A DNA stretch of 38,062 bases, from positions 84,806,686-84,844,747 of the forward strand of contig JBOZIK010000001.1 in the NCBI GenBank assembly GCA_051453625.1. The letters are read 5' to 3'. Source of the stretch: Welwitschia mirabilis. Its lineage: Eukaryota; Gnetophyta; Gnetopsida; Welwitschiales. The notes under the pieces are model-generated. The model saw only the letters and a list, made by a program, of their open reading frames with translations. It ran no database searches and was not told where the DNA came from. Of the stretch, positions 1-10,260 are shown piece after piece; position 1 is the first letter of the stretch; every line of letters starts with the position of its first letter. The position numbers and the translations under genes are program-made.

Positions 1-1379
1 TGTAAGCTTAAGTAGTAATAATCTTAAATAAGAATGCATGAAAAGCTCATTAATGTTATAAGGGCAAACTATAGGAGTAAACATGGCATTCTTTTTTTCT
101 TTTAAATGATCAGAAACATAGCTTTGTTAAAAAATCAGTGAGTGTGCTACCTTCTCCTGCTAAATAAATTGTATAAAATGTATTCAAGTAACATACAATC
201 ATGTCCAAACAACTCATTAGAAATATGTCTCATATAAGCTCAAAGTAATCCTTTAAAACGATAGATTTCTACTGTAATATTTCAAAAAAAAACTCAGGAA
301 TCCCATAAGAAAAGCAAGACGTCTCAGATTGCACAAAAGAAAAAGGATGATTGTTGTCCCCTCTATCGTGCAGATGACATACCAAGATGATAGTTTGTAA
401 AATAACTTTTTTGGACCAATTAGAAAAAATTCTAGAAAAATTTGATAGCAAGAAACTATTGGAGACATGGCAGAAATAACAAAAGGAAGAAAAACATGAA
501 GAATTTATCTTTAAAAACAGAATCATGAAGAAAAAAATTGATGAGATCATAATCATGCATTAAATATAGAAAGAGATGCTCATAAGTATTCCTCCAATGT
601 GGTCAAGAATTCATGAGTGTAAGAAAATCTGTAAGTGGATGAATGCAAAATCACAAAACCACATAACAAAAATATTAGTACAAAAAGATCACATTAATCA
701 AGGTAAAAGAAATGCATCAATTGAGAGTGTGAAAAAGAAAAACAACCCTTATAATGAAAACCTATGAGTGAAAATAAAATGACAACTAAAGAGCTACCAA
801 ATGATCAGATTCTAATGATGATGTAAAAAAAGATTCTGTAATGACTTGGAAAAATTCCAAATAAAACAACTAAGAGAAAAACATAAGGAAAAATAGACAA
901 CTAGGAACATAAAGAAATTTGATTACCTACCCAAAATTAATCCTTAGCAAAATCCCTTAGAGGAAATCATAAAATCACCTGATAAGAATGCATGACATAA
1001 TGTAAAAATTCATAAAGTTCTACTTGAATGGGCAATGATAATGATGATGTCAAGTATGTCTAATGTTATAAAACAATGAATGATAAGATAAAAAGCTGTT
1101 AAAACTGGAACTTATAAGCTATCATCTCAAAACAACACTAGAATCCAGAAAAGTAAAGTGATCATGTAGAAGTAATATAAATAAATAAAAATAAGTCTAG
1201 AAAACAAGCAACGCCTCTGATGACATCAGGGACACCACTGATCTCATATCCTCTAACTATAATTTTATTCTTACCATGATTAGGGGAGTGCAACCACTGT
1301 CAAAGGAGCAAGGACCCACATAGCATGGCTAACTGAGCCTCCAGTAGTGTTTCCACAGCTTCCATCTTACACTACCAAA
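1..1379. other. Unassigned AT-rich intergenic DNA
   Basis: No frame is open for long and no family motif was recognised on either strand. The only structure I can tie to the rest of the window is one copy of a short palindromic motif at about 355-378 (CCCCTCTATCGTG then CAGATGAC), which recurs in R1, R2 and the gypsy leader. The stretch therefore probably belongs to the same retroelement debris. The few open frames of 60-95 codons have lysine/asparagine-rich or phenylalanine/serine-rich composition, as expected from AT-rich noise. Confidence 0.5.
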
Positions 1380-1479
1380 NNNNNNNNNNNNNNNNNNNNN
1401 NNNNNNNNNNNNNNNNNNNNNNNNNNNNNNNNNNNNNNNNNNNNNNNNNNNNNNNNNNNNNNNNNNNNNNNNNNNNNNN
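1380..1479. other. Assembly gap (100 N)
   Basis: Exactly 100 N, the conventional size for a gap of unknown length. It marks the left visible edge of repeat R1, so the true 5' boundary of R1 cannot be seen. Confidence 0.99.
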
Positions 1480-2367
1480 GAAATGCAATGCAAACCTACT
1501 ACTAACCAAGGTTAACCTTAACAAAGATTGCCCTCATGATCTAAATAAATCATAGAACTATCACTTAACTATGATCAACTTAAAGCATAAGGGATATTCA
1601 CAAAATTAGAATAAAAGAGTATTTGTATTAATGAAAAGAACATTACATCCATTTACAACAGAATAATAGCATCTCAATGGATGAGACATAGTCTAACACC
1701 AAGGTAACCCCTTCCTGCAGCTACTAGATGGACCTCCTACTTTCAAGCTTCTGTTACAAGCATATTGAGTATAAAATATGGTTTGGAAGTGAAGGAGGAA
1801 AGGGTATTTAAAGTTTTATAATGAACTGTAACCCTAGACATTCGTTAAGAAAACCCTAGCTGCTCACATAGCTCGTTTGGTACTCTTTACAATGAAATTT
1901 ATTACTGCAGTGTAAAAATAGTTGTCATCCTGTCTGTCGTCCACATGACAGAGGGGACGACGTCACCTTAACGCCTTAAGTTGTGTGTCATGTGCTCCCG
2001 TGGGTTGCCCACACATGTTATGGATGATGTCGTTCTATTGGTCGTCCACATGACAAAGGGATAATAACTTGGGTTATGTGCCCATGTGCTGTTGTCAACC
2101 CCATGGGTTGTACTTGTCTAGACGACCTAGTGGACAATTCCTTATCACCATGTGCTACTGTCCAGTTGTTACCTATGTGTTTTTCTATGTAGCTATCATA
2201 ATGAGCTGTCATCCCCTCTATCGTGTAAATTGGTCTTCTTCACCTTTAGTCCTCTTTCAATATGCTAAGTATCAGAACATACCTGAAATGCCTCTAATTA
2301 TGCCAAGAATTACATATTTTCATGATCATCTTGCTGTCTCTCTATAATTAGCAGAATTGCATCTAAA
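1480..2367 (+). repeat. Repeat R1, LTR-like, copy 1 of 2
   Basis: This block aligns along most of its length with 9318-10212 (R2) in the same orientation. Shared landmarks in the same order are ATGCAAACCTA, AACTATGA.CAACTTAAA, GAGAC..AGTCTAACAC, GGTTTGGAA.TGAAGGAGGA, a TATA-like GGGTATTTA, CTAAGTAT.AGAACAT.CCTGAAATG and AGAATT.CATCTAAA. No coding capacity is visible. The purine block followed by a TATA-like box resembles the promoter part of an LTR. Copies of a GTCATC...GATGAC palindrome lie at about 1923-1950, 2021-2067 and 2207-2228. Both edges are cut by gaps. It could be an LTR or a long untranslated region of a gypsy element. Confidence 0.7.
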
Positions 2368-2467
2368 NNNNNNNNNNNNNNNNNNNNNNNNNNNNNNNNN
2401 NNNNNNNNNNNNNNNNNNNNNNNNNNNNNNNNNNNNNNNNNNNNNNNNNNNNNNNNNNNNNNNNNNN
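2368..2467. other. Assembly gap (100 N)
   Basis: Exactly 100 N, separating R1 from the copia tail. Whether R1 and the copia tail are truly adjacent is unknown. Confidence 0.99.
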
Positions 2468-2621
2468 ATTTAAAGCACAAAATTTGATTGTTCAAAATGT
2501 CTTAACTTGTTTCAAAAGGAATATTATTTTGCAATAGGCATTTTGTAAGGAGAAGCTTTTATAAAAAGTTTTAATTTTTTACAACTAAGTATTATTTGCT
2601 ATCAATGTAAAAGAGGGAGAT
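2468..2621 (+). mobile_element. 3' tail of a copia internal region with polypurine tract
   Basis: The last bases before the LTR read TTTGCTATCAATGTAAAAG then AGGGAGAT, directly abutting TGTTAG. Plant copia elements of the SIRE/Maximus type commonly end their internal region with a similar 'TTTG-CATCAATG...AAAAGGGGGAGAT' block, which is the polypurine primer for plus-strand DNA synthesis. By that reading the following LTR is a 3' LTR. The rest of this short block is AT-rich with no frame, and the 5' remainder is lost at the gap. Confidence 0.6.
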
Positions 2622-2783
2622 TGTTAGATTATGTTTTATCAATTAATGTCAAACTAATATTTTCGATATAGCAAATTTTTTGTATCTTGTGTAGAAGATG
2701 TTAAATTACTTGCAAGTCGAAAGATGAAAATCAAAATCATCAACTTTTGAGCACTAGAAACCTATTAGTTCTTTTATCCTCTT

Positions 2784-3195
2784 AAGGGGTCAATCGAATT
2801 TTCAAGGGGTCAATCGCACCTAAAGTAGATAGAAAATGAACTGCATCTAAAGGGGCCGACCAGATTTTTGATGGAGTCAACTGGACTTGTAATCTTAAGA
2901 ACCAATGTCTCTGAACTAAATGGAAAGGGGTCAACTGAATCATACCAGATTTGAAGACCTAATAAATAGTATCCTTAGACTAAATGAAAAGGGGTCGACC
3001 AGACCTATAATGGGATCGATCGAATCTGTGAACCAAGGAATAGTACTCCTAAACTAATTGTCAAGGGGTCAACTAGACCTATGATGGGGTCAACCGGACC
3101 TAAGCACTGTGTAGCTAGTACGCCTGAGTCAATCATCATGGGGTCGACCAGATACCTGAAGTGGTTAACAAGACTTTTAAAGGGTCGACCAGATG
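2784..3195 (+). repeat. GGTCGACC palindrome array in LTR copy 1
   Basis: About twelve degenerate copies of a motif close to GGGGTCGACCAGACC are scattered over 410 bp, often as pairs 15-25 nt apart. Clear ones lie near 2992-3005 (GGGGTCGACCAGACC), 3140-3152 (GGGGTCGACCAGA) and 3181-3193 (GGGTCGACCAGA). Decayed forms are mostly TCAACC, TCAACT and TCGATC. The core GGTCGACC is self-complementary. The same array is in LTR copy 2. Confidence 0.75.
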
Positions 3196-3318
3196 GAATG
3201 GAAGTAAAATTTTCAGGTCATTATGTATCTATTATGTAGCCATTAAGTAACCATTTTCTAGCTATTTATAGTCATTGGAAGCACATTTAAAATGTAATAA
3301 ACCCTAAAATCCTTCCAA

Positions 3319-3327
3319 TATAAATAG
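3319..3327 (+). promoter_or_regulatory. TATA-like box of LTR copy 1
   Basis: TATAAATAG lies about 700 bp into the LTR, after the palindrome array. LTR copy 2 has TATATATT at the matching position (13413-13420). This would be the U3 promoter of the element. No expression evidence can be read from sequence alone. Confidence 0.45.
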
Positions 3328-3899
3328 ATAAGACATAGATGATCAAAGGATCTTTTGGAACCATCTTCATTTGGGTGAATCTATTGGATCTCAAGAATCA
3401 AGCATTATAATTTTGTGATTTTTACTATTTTATTTTGGCATCTATATTTCTGACTAGAGAAGATCTATCATTAGAATCATCTCTACATTCAAGATCAGAT
3501 CAAGAGCTTCATTTGTTTTACATCTACAAGAGAAGAGCTCCATTAAATCTACTAAATCAAAAAGGAGTGATATCCATGCTCTAAAGGCATTACTACATCA
3601 TTACCTTGCTGTTGTGAAACATTGAGAATAAGCCTTAAAAAGTCTATTTAAAAGTTGAGACTAAGACCTGAAAAGTCCATTCAAATGTTGAGACCAAGCC
3701 TAGAAAAGTTTATTTGTAAAGGTTATAGGTGAAACTGGAATATCTGGTGGAGTAACAAAGATCTGAGATCTAGCTTAGGGATAAGCTGATCGTCGAGAGT
3801 AGAGTAGGGGGTTTCCCGAATCACTATAAATCCGTCTTGCATCCAATTGGTATTTTTATGCTTTTAGTCATTATTTCTTTAGGGCTCTCGATCCTATCA

Positions 3900-4319
3900 G
3901 TGATTGCATAGGTATGAAAGTTTATTTAACTTTCTTCCCCTTATCTGGTTGTTGATTGTAATTACATTCTCCATCTTAATTTATTTAGTTCCTAAAATAA
4001 CTGTATTGTTATTATCTTTTAAACTGCTCAAGCATCTACATTGGAGTTTCTTTCTTATTTTTTCATTTCCTCATTTGATTAGAGTAAGGATTCTTCTTAA
4101 TTAAGGAAGGATTACTAGGATTATAATTAATTCTATTAATGTCTAATCATTTTATAAAACCTATTATCCATGGACATTCTATAGGTTGATGGTTTTTCTT
4201 ATTATAATATTCATAGGTTTCTACTTCTTCCTCTTGTTTCAATATATTAATCTCACATGTTAGAGCTTTTACTCTTTTATTAGTTTTCTGGAGCATGCTT
4301 GCATGCATGGTTTCTATTT
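3900..4319. other. Intergenic, nothing recognised
   Basis: T-rich DNA between the copia LTR and the minus-strand gag remnant. The 66-codon frame at 3904-4104 is a run of hydrophobic residues produced by T-rich sequence and has no family features. Confidence 0.5.
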
Positions 4320-4640
4320 CTCTCTACCAAAACTTCATTGATCTTTCTTTTTTCTTTTTCTTTTTAATTTTGAGTCTATCCCTAACTCATTCTGTATAAT
4401 TTGTTTATACTGATTTTAATCTTTTGGATGCTACCATTCTTGATGCTTCGCCCATGAAGTATATCTAACTTCTTAAAAGAATCACTCCTTAGACCTCTTA
4501 ATAAAGCTCCTATTCATTCTCTAAGATTTATCTCATGGTTTGGACATCTTTCTAGTAGAATCCAGTATCTATACATGAATTCATTAACTTTCTCATGTTT
4601 TTTCTATTTAACATTCAAAATTTAATCTCTCAGATCTTCA
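4320..4640 (-). pseudogene. Decayed gypsy gag fragment (minus strand)
   Basis: Read on the minus strand, several frames joined by shifts give a retrotransposon-gag-like stretch. It has a hydrophobic/aromatic segment with EFMYRYWILLERCPNH, then a 'GLRSDSFKKLDILHG' stretch, then a helix ending in KLYRM. Ty3-gypsy gag proteins have a comparable order: an aromatic 'RF..L...CPHH' segment, then 'GL.......D...GGS'. There is no ATG start and there are multiple stops. It is separate from, and opposite in strand to, the plus-strand gag at 6812. The identification rests on pattern similarity only. Confidence 0.4.
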
Positions 4641-5149
4641 ATTATTACTATGTTGATATTTATTCAAAAATGCTAACCTTATAGAGTTACAAGTTTTAAA
4701 AGTATAACTTGGGAACCTATGAAATCATAACTGGATATCTTCCTTTAAGGAAAAAGAGAAATATCTCAAAAAGTCTAAGTTGGTTTTTAAGAAGTTAGCC
4801 TCGCAAAAAGAATAAAAAGGACTCAAATAAAGTATAGGTTCTTTATTTTTTCTACCTTTAAAAGCAGGAATATTAGTAGTGTTTATATTTCTTATCTTAT
4901 TAGGAGTTTCTAAGACTGAAAGATCTATAGGATTAGGTGTGTGAGATGTATAATAGTTAATACATAAAGGAGTAGAGTCAATATTTTACTACCAACTTGC
5001 ATATATTTGATAGAGTATTTTGAGTTGTTTTGCAAGATATTACATAGGTTTACACTGGATTTCAACAATAATGAAGAGCTAAGATAAAAGATACAAAAAC
5101 ATGTAATCTCCATGATATTTTGTAGTATTTAGAGTAGTGCACAAAACTT
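4641..5149. other. Intergenic, nothing firm
   Basis: AT-rich DNA, possibly the N-terminal continuation of the minus-strand gag remnant and its leader. I see no motif that supports a gene. Confidence 0.4.
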
Positions 5150-6086
5150 TCTACTTTGGAGATAAACTTCTATAAACATTAAAGCTGATGCATTAGATGA
5201 ACACTTATAAAAGTTTTTAATCCACCTCATGGTCTAGATGATTGTACAGATGACAGAACAAGAAAGCCAATGAAGATGCTAATTGTGATTAATTTGGTAA
5301 ATAACATGGATTGTTTATGAGGTGGCATCATCCCCTCTATCATCTAGATGACCAGTAAGATGACATCTGTTATAACACTCTATTAAAAATTCACCTAATT
5401 TTTTTCATTTATTTGTATATCTCTTGCATGGTCATTAGGAATGTACTCATTCCTATTTGTCTATTTTGTTATTTGTGTGTTTTTTATTAATAAGTATTAA
5501 TTCTGCCTTTGACTCCATCTTATCTTTGCTTACACTGGAAATTCTTGCAATAAGAGACTAAAGGGCTAGAGATCCATCTATGGTAGTTGCAGAAATATGT
5601 TTTCTTTAGTATTGGGCTATGCTTCCTCTATTAAGGTGCAACTGCTTTATAACACGGATGTGATTTGATCAATATAAAGAATTCTTTTTTATTTCCTATG
5701 CTTATTGTTACTTATCCCTCATAGTTTATGTTGCTTTTGATTCAGTGATAGTTTCTTGAGTGATATAGGTTATAAGGGCAACCTTTATCAAAATTGAGCA
5801 CTATTAGTTTAGGTGCATTATTCATTTTTCTTCCTAGATTAACTTTGCATAAGTGTGTTGCACTATACTTTTCTACATTGCAATTTATTTCTATTGCAAC
5901 AATACGTAAGTGTTTCTTGCTTAAATTAAATCTTTTTTATCTAGCCTGGGCCTTTGATGGATTATAACATCTAGGTCCACTCTTATTTATATTAGTGTGT
6001 TGTGTTGTGAAAGATATTTATTTTATTTGTGAATGATAGGATCTTCTTCAGCATAATCATTTACACAAATATGCACCACAACATCT
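5150..6086 (+). repeat. Probable 5' LTR (3' part) of an Athila-like gypsy element
   Basis: The right edge is set by the decayed primer-binding site that starts at 6087. The block ends CACCACAACATCT, and an LTR terminus of ...CACAACA at about 6084 followed by a short spacer would be usual. The left edge is not visible. It contains two GTCATC/GATGAC motif clusters (5231-5258 and 5326-5374). No duplicate of this block appears downstream, so if it is an LTR its partner is missing or outside the window. Confidence 0.4.
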
Positions 6087-6104
6087 TAGCACCATTATTG
6101 AAAA
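6087..6104 (+). other. Decayed primer-binding site (tRNA-Asp type)
   Basis: The sequence reads TAGCACCATTATTGAAAA. The primer-binding site commonly found in Athila/Tat-type plant gypsy elements is TGGCGCCGTTGCCGGGGA, complementary to the 3' end of tRNA-Asp. Over these 18 positions every difference is a G-to-A or C-to-T transition, as expected from cytosine deamination of a silenced element. The position, upstream of a plus-strand gag, is correct for this role. Confidence 0.6.
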
Positions 6105-6811
6105 AGGCTATTTGGAGTTTGAGAGTTGTTATTACTTTGGTAAATATTTAGATCTTAATTCAGATGTTTGTCTATAGTAGTGATGTATTTTTAGTTGTAG
6201 TAGTGTAGCTTTTTCTTTTCACAAGTTTCAATTTTAGTGTTTCAAAATAAAAGCTTTATCATTTGCTTCGTTATCCAGAGAATGTACAGCGATGACGACC
6301 TCTGTACCTTGAGTTTTTAGCTTTTCATTTTCTCAAAATTTTTTAAGATTTTTTGTATCATTCCTTCTATCATCTAGACGACTCAGGCGAACAACAGTTT
6401 GCTTTCTGTGTTTTCTGTGTTTGTCATTTTTGCATTTCTGTTTTCTGCATTTTTCATTTTTTTGTACTTTCTATGTATTTTTCATTCATACTATCATCCA
6501 AATGACCACAAGGATAACACACTGTGCACTAAAACTGAGCATGTTAGGACATCGTAAAATCTGGTAAGAAATAAAAATATTAAAGAGAGTAGTTATTCAT
6601 AAAGAAAAATATCTGATAAAGTTTGATCAACTTTGAAATTAACTCAGGTATGCACAGCAAAGGTACACAAAGTTCAAAAATTCTACAAAGTTCTACATTT
6701 ATTTCATTAAAGTCTGATTTCGTGAAACTAAATTTTTCGAAAGATTGTTTTGACGATAGTTTTTAATTTTTAAATATGTCGAGCTTATCGCAAAAGTAAA
6801 AACAAACCACT
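6105..6811 (+). other. Leader between primer-binding site and gag
   Basis: AT-rich, without a sustained frame. It carries two more GTCATC/GATGAC-type palindromes (6358-6392 and 6483-6520), so this motif is not confined to the LTR. Athila/Tat elements usually have long untranslated leaders, and 700 nt is compatible. Confidence 0.45.
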
Positions 6812-7490
6812 TTGCCTAATTCACCCCTTATCATTGAAACCCCTATGACTACACCTATTAAACCCAATGCAAATGTCACCCTTAGAGAACTGATTGGTAA
6901 TAAGAAATGTGAAATTGAAACCCTTTTTGATTTAATTCTTGATAATGATGTTAAACTTATGAATCTAAATGCTAATTCCATTTTTAGTGGTAAACTTGAT
7001 AAAGATACTTTACAACACATTATCAACATCAAATATTTAGTGCTAACTTAATAAAAAGATAAAAAAGAATAAGTGATAGAAGTTACTTGATCATTTTTCC
7101 TATCACTTTAAAAGGTAAGGCTAAACCTTGGATAAGAAAAATTGCTCATAAAATTTTAAAATCATAGAGTTAAGTTAAAGAATCCTTTATTAAAAGATCC
7201 ATCAGTGAAACCATCATTAGAAAAATAAGAAACAAATAATCAACTTCTAATAATAGCCTAATAAAAATTATTCCTCTACCTATGAGAGATATTTTGTTAA
7301 TTTATATTTAAATCTTTTAAATGTTTTTTCTCAAGAAGAATTGATAGACATCTTTCATAGTAGACTCAACAATCAAATAAATAAACTAGTTAAATTTTCA
7401 TGTGGAGGAAATTTATTGAACCTTACCTTAGAAAATTCTTAAAAAGAATTAAAAGAATTGGTAGAAGTGAATTAAACTTGGTATAAACCC
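6812..7490 (+). pseudogene. gag: Gypsy (Athila/Tat-like) gag pseudogene
   Basis: The first open part runs 79 codons from MPNSPLIIETP to about 7051. After a frame change a capsid-like core follows at 7100-7490. It contains PITLKGKAKPWIRKIAHKI (the 'FPxSLxxxAxxW' block of plant gypsy gag), then KS*S.VKESFIKRS (a TAG where Trp is expected), PMRDILLIYI, and at 7337-7440 FHSRLNNQINKLV followed by GGNLLNL. The last part matches the 'FYnGL......D..aGGs' signature of Athila gag. Gag would form the virus-like particle that packages element RNA. At least eight in-frame stops and several frameshifts make it non-functional. No zinc knuckle is visible downstream. Confidence 0.7.
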
Positions 7491-8289
7491 TTATAGATTA
7501 AATCATTAAAAAACTTAGAGAAGTTAAAAAATTAAAACAAAAATAAGAATTAAAAATGAAGCAACAAATATTATTAAGGATTTTACCTCAACTTTAGAAA
7601 AATACACTTAAATGATTTGAAATGTAAAGGTGGCAACTGAAAAGAGGGTAGTTATATCTCTAACTTGTAATTTGTCAAAAGATAACTATAATGTTACAAA
7701 AGGGTATCCTTTGCTTCCAACGTATCACAAAAAGAAAAAAAAATCTATGAGTAAGCGTGTGCTTTCAATCATAGATCCTTAAACTTTAACCAAAATCAAA
7801 ACCAAAGTAAAATCAAAATCACAATAAATTTTAACCTAGGATGAGTGGACAACCCAAGTTCAAAAAATTTTAAATAAATAATTCTATCTTTCAATCATTT
7901 AAAAAGAGATTTAAGAATATAAATTTCTAATTAAGTAACTCAAAAAGTTAAGCAAGCTCATCCAAATCATAAAACCAAGCTGTCCACTTAGAAATTTCAT
8001 TAATGAATTAAGAAAAACATAAGAAAGAATAAATTTCAACATTAAAAATCTTATAAGTATTTTGCAACAAACTATGCTTACTAATCAAAGACCATAAGGA
8101 TGACATATTGCTTAATCTTTACTAAACCTAAATGAAATTAAGAAAGATTATAAAGTAATGATAAGAAGTGAAAATGAGATAATACCTTCCACCCATGAGG
8201 CTTTAATATCATAAAGTGATAAAAACGATGAAGAAGAGGATATAGAAATTTTAGAAGATCATTCTTTCACTTCTATATTAAGTTATAAA
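7491..8289 (+). other. Decayed gag C-terminus / gag-pro linker
   Basis: Lysine/asparagine-rich translations in all frames with many stops. By position this was the gag C-terminus and linker to the protease. No zinc-finger or other motif survives that I can point to. Confidence 0.4.
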
Positions 8290-8955
8290 AAGAAAAATCC
8301 TTCTTATATGAAACCTACTACCCATTGGCTTGACAGATTAAACACAAATTCTACCTTTGATGATTATTTGAAAGCTTTAATACAAAATATGAGTATCAAT
8401 TTACCATTTTAAAAACTTTTTCAAGAGAACCCTAAGTATTTTAAGTTGTGAAAATACCTAATTAGGAGGAAACACAAACAAACTATTCTTAGTAAAATCT
8501 TTCTAACACAATCCATTAATAACTTGGTTTTACAAAAATGTTCAAAGTTTAATGATCTGGGAGTAGCAACTATTTGTATCACTTTAGAAGGAAATAGAAG
8601 GATTACGAAATCCTTGATTGATATTGGAACTAGTTTTAATATTATACCCTTACATATTTGCCAAAGACTTGGGTTGAAACATAGAATAGAGATTACAAGG
8701 ATTATTTTAAAGTTGGTCGATACTTTCGTTAAGAAACCTTTATTTGTGATTAAGGATTTGGTCATTTAGATTGAAGAAGATTTCTACCCCATTAATATTG
8801 TTATGCTATAAGTTAAACATAATAGTGGTTATCCTTTACTTCTAGATAGCATTGTTTTTGTAATCCATTGTATTAGAGATACGAGAACAAGTTTAATAGA
8901 GTGTTATTTAAGAGATAAGAAGTTTTTTACAAAAGTGTTTGATACGGCTATTACA
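8290..8955 (+). pseudogene. pro: Gypsy retropepsin (aspartic protease) pseudogene
   Basis: The clean part, 8524-8769, encodes KCSKFNDLGVATICITLEG, then SLIDIGTSFNIIPLHICQRL. The DIGTS at 8620-8634 corresponds to the catalytic D-L-G-A-S of plant gypsy protease, and KCSKFNDLG corresponds to the conserved 'PPKLKDPG'. Upstream, from 8356, FDDYLKALIQNMSINLPF matches the linker of Athila elements that precedes the protease. Downstream, to about 8955, GYPLLLDSIVFV occupies the position of the second conserved block (I/V-L-G-R-P). Stops at 8768 and 8810 and upstream stops break it. The enzyme would cleave the Gag-Pol polyprotein. Reverse transcriptase, RNase H and integrase do not follow, so the element is internally deleted or cut off by R2. 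Confidence 0.8.
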
Positions 8956-9317
8956 GTGTGAATTTATGTAAGCCTAAAGTCCTTTAAGTAAATCTATAAA
9001 TCAAATAACTTACAGAAAGGCACATGCTAGTATAGATGGGAGTTCTCCTAAATGTTATAATCCCAACAAAGGAACTAGACTTAGAGTTAGAGAATTGATT
9101 TCCAAATGTATTTTTAATCTTTTATCTTTTACTGACTAAAAGTAAATAATAAAGTAAATGGAAATAAATTAGATTATTTTAGTTTCTAAGCCTTCTAGCA
9201 CAAGGACTAGCTTCTAACCTTTTTGTTACAAAGGCTATCCTTTCTATAATTCAAGTTAATTAAGAAGAGCATTCAACTAATTCTTAATATACATAAACTA
9301 TGAGATGTACCAAGTAG
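8956..9317. other. Spacer, nothing recognised
   Basis: AT-rich DNA between the protease remnant and R2, with no reverse transcriptase motif in any frame. It may be the deletion junction of the gypsy element. Confidence 0.45.
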
Positions 9318-10212
9318 AATATGAAATATGCAATACGAAATTAAAATGCAAACCTAAATTGATCAATATTAACCTTAATAAGGATTTTCCTCATAATCTA
9401 AATAAACCATAGAACCTCACTTAACTATGACCAACTTAAACCATAAGGGATATTTATAGAATTGGAATGAAAAGAGTATTTATATTGATTCAAAGAACTT
9501 TACATCCACCTACAATAGAATAATAATACCTCAATGGAAGAGACTCAGTCTAACACTAAGAAAACCCCTTTTTGTAGTCAATGGATGGATTTCTTAAACT
9601 TCAAGCTTCCATCATAAGTATATTAAGTATAAAGGATGGTTTGGAAATGAAGGAGGAAAAGGGTATTTATAGTTTTACATTGAGATTCTAGAAACAAAAC
9701 CCCAAAAGTTAGAAAGGAAACTATAATAGCCTACATGGGTTACTTGACCCCATTTACAAAGATATTTATTCCAGAACATACAAAAATAGCTATCACCTAG
9801 CCTATTATTAGGATAACATAGGGGATATCACCATGTGCCACATGTCTCCATGCCCTACTGTCAGCCCCACAGTCTTTGTCCATGTGAGTAAGATCATTGT
9901 CTGAACTATTGTGTGGATGACATAGGAGATGATGGCTCCATATAATCCATGTGCTTTTCATGTGCTCCATGTGATAATGTCATGATAAGTAACAGTGTTA
10001 TCATCCTTCCTGTCATATGAATGACATTTTGGATGAGAGCTCTCCCAAGCTTCTCAAGTAGAGTAAATTAGCATTCTTCATCATTAGTATTCCTTTAATA
10101 TGCTAAGTATTAGAACATGCCTGAAATGTCTCCAAATATGCTAATAATTACATGTTTACATGATCATCCTATCATCTCTTCATAATTAGTAGAATTACAT
10201 CTAAACCTATAT
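9318..10212 (+). repeat. Repeat R2, LTR-like, copy 2 of 2
   Basis: This is the second copy of the R1 block (see 1480-2367), in the same orientation. Landmarks such as ATGCAAACCTAAATTG, CTCAGTCTAACACTAAG, GGTTTGGAAATGAAGGAGG, the TATA-like GGGTATTTATAG at about 9661-9672 and AACATGCCTGAAATG recur in order. Decayed GTCATC...GATGAC motifs lie near 9900-9945 and 9998-10035. Because R1 is bounded by gaps, only R2 shows both edges, and neither edge has clear TG/CA ends or target duplication. It follows the gypsy protease directly, so it may be a nested insertion or a 3' LTR of a different subfamily. Confidence 0.65.
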
Positions 10213-10260
10213 AAATGTCCTGTAAAAGTACTCCAAATACACCATCAATTTCCTAAAAAT

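Larger units (their letters stand above)
2622..3899 (+). repeat. Copia-type LTR, copy 1 (1278 bp)
   Basis: It begins TGTTAGATTATG and ends GATCCTATCA, so it has the TG...CA ends of an LTR. It aligns with 12695-13999 over its whole length: the opening 'ATCAAACTAATxTTTTC...TAGCAAA', the palindrome array, a TATA-like box near offset 700, 'CTAAAAxxCTTCCA', 'GTAAAGGTTATAGGT' and 'GAGAGT.GAGTAGGGGGTTTC' occur in the same order. Its size and lack of coding capacity fit a copia LTR of the SIRE/Maximus type. The five bases before and after are GAGAT and GTGAT (4 of 5 identical). That could be a decayed target duplication of a solo LTR, although the preceding polypurine tract argues for a 3' LTR. Confidence 0.8.

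Noticed and set aside
253-767. Open frames of 60-95 codons on both strands
   Set aside because: Phe/Ser/Leu-rich or Lys/Asn-rich composition from AT-rich DNA, overlapping each other on opposite strands, no motif.
2018-2347. Opposing frames with His/Cys content in R1
   Set aside because: They lie inside a repeat that has no open frame at the matching place in R2.
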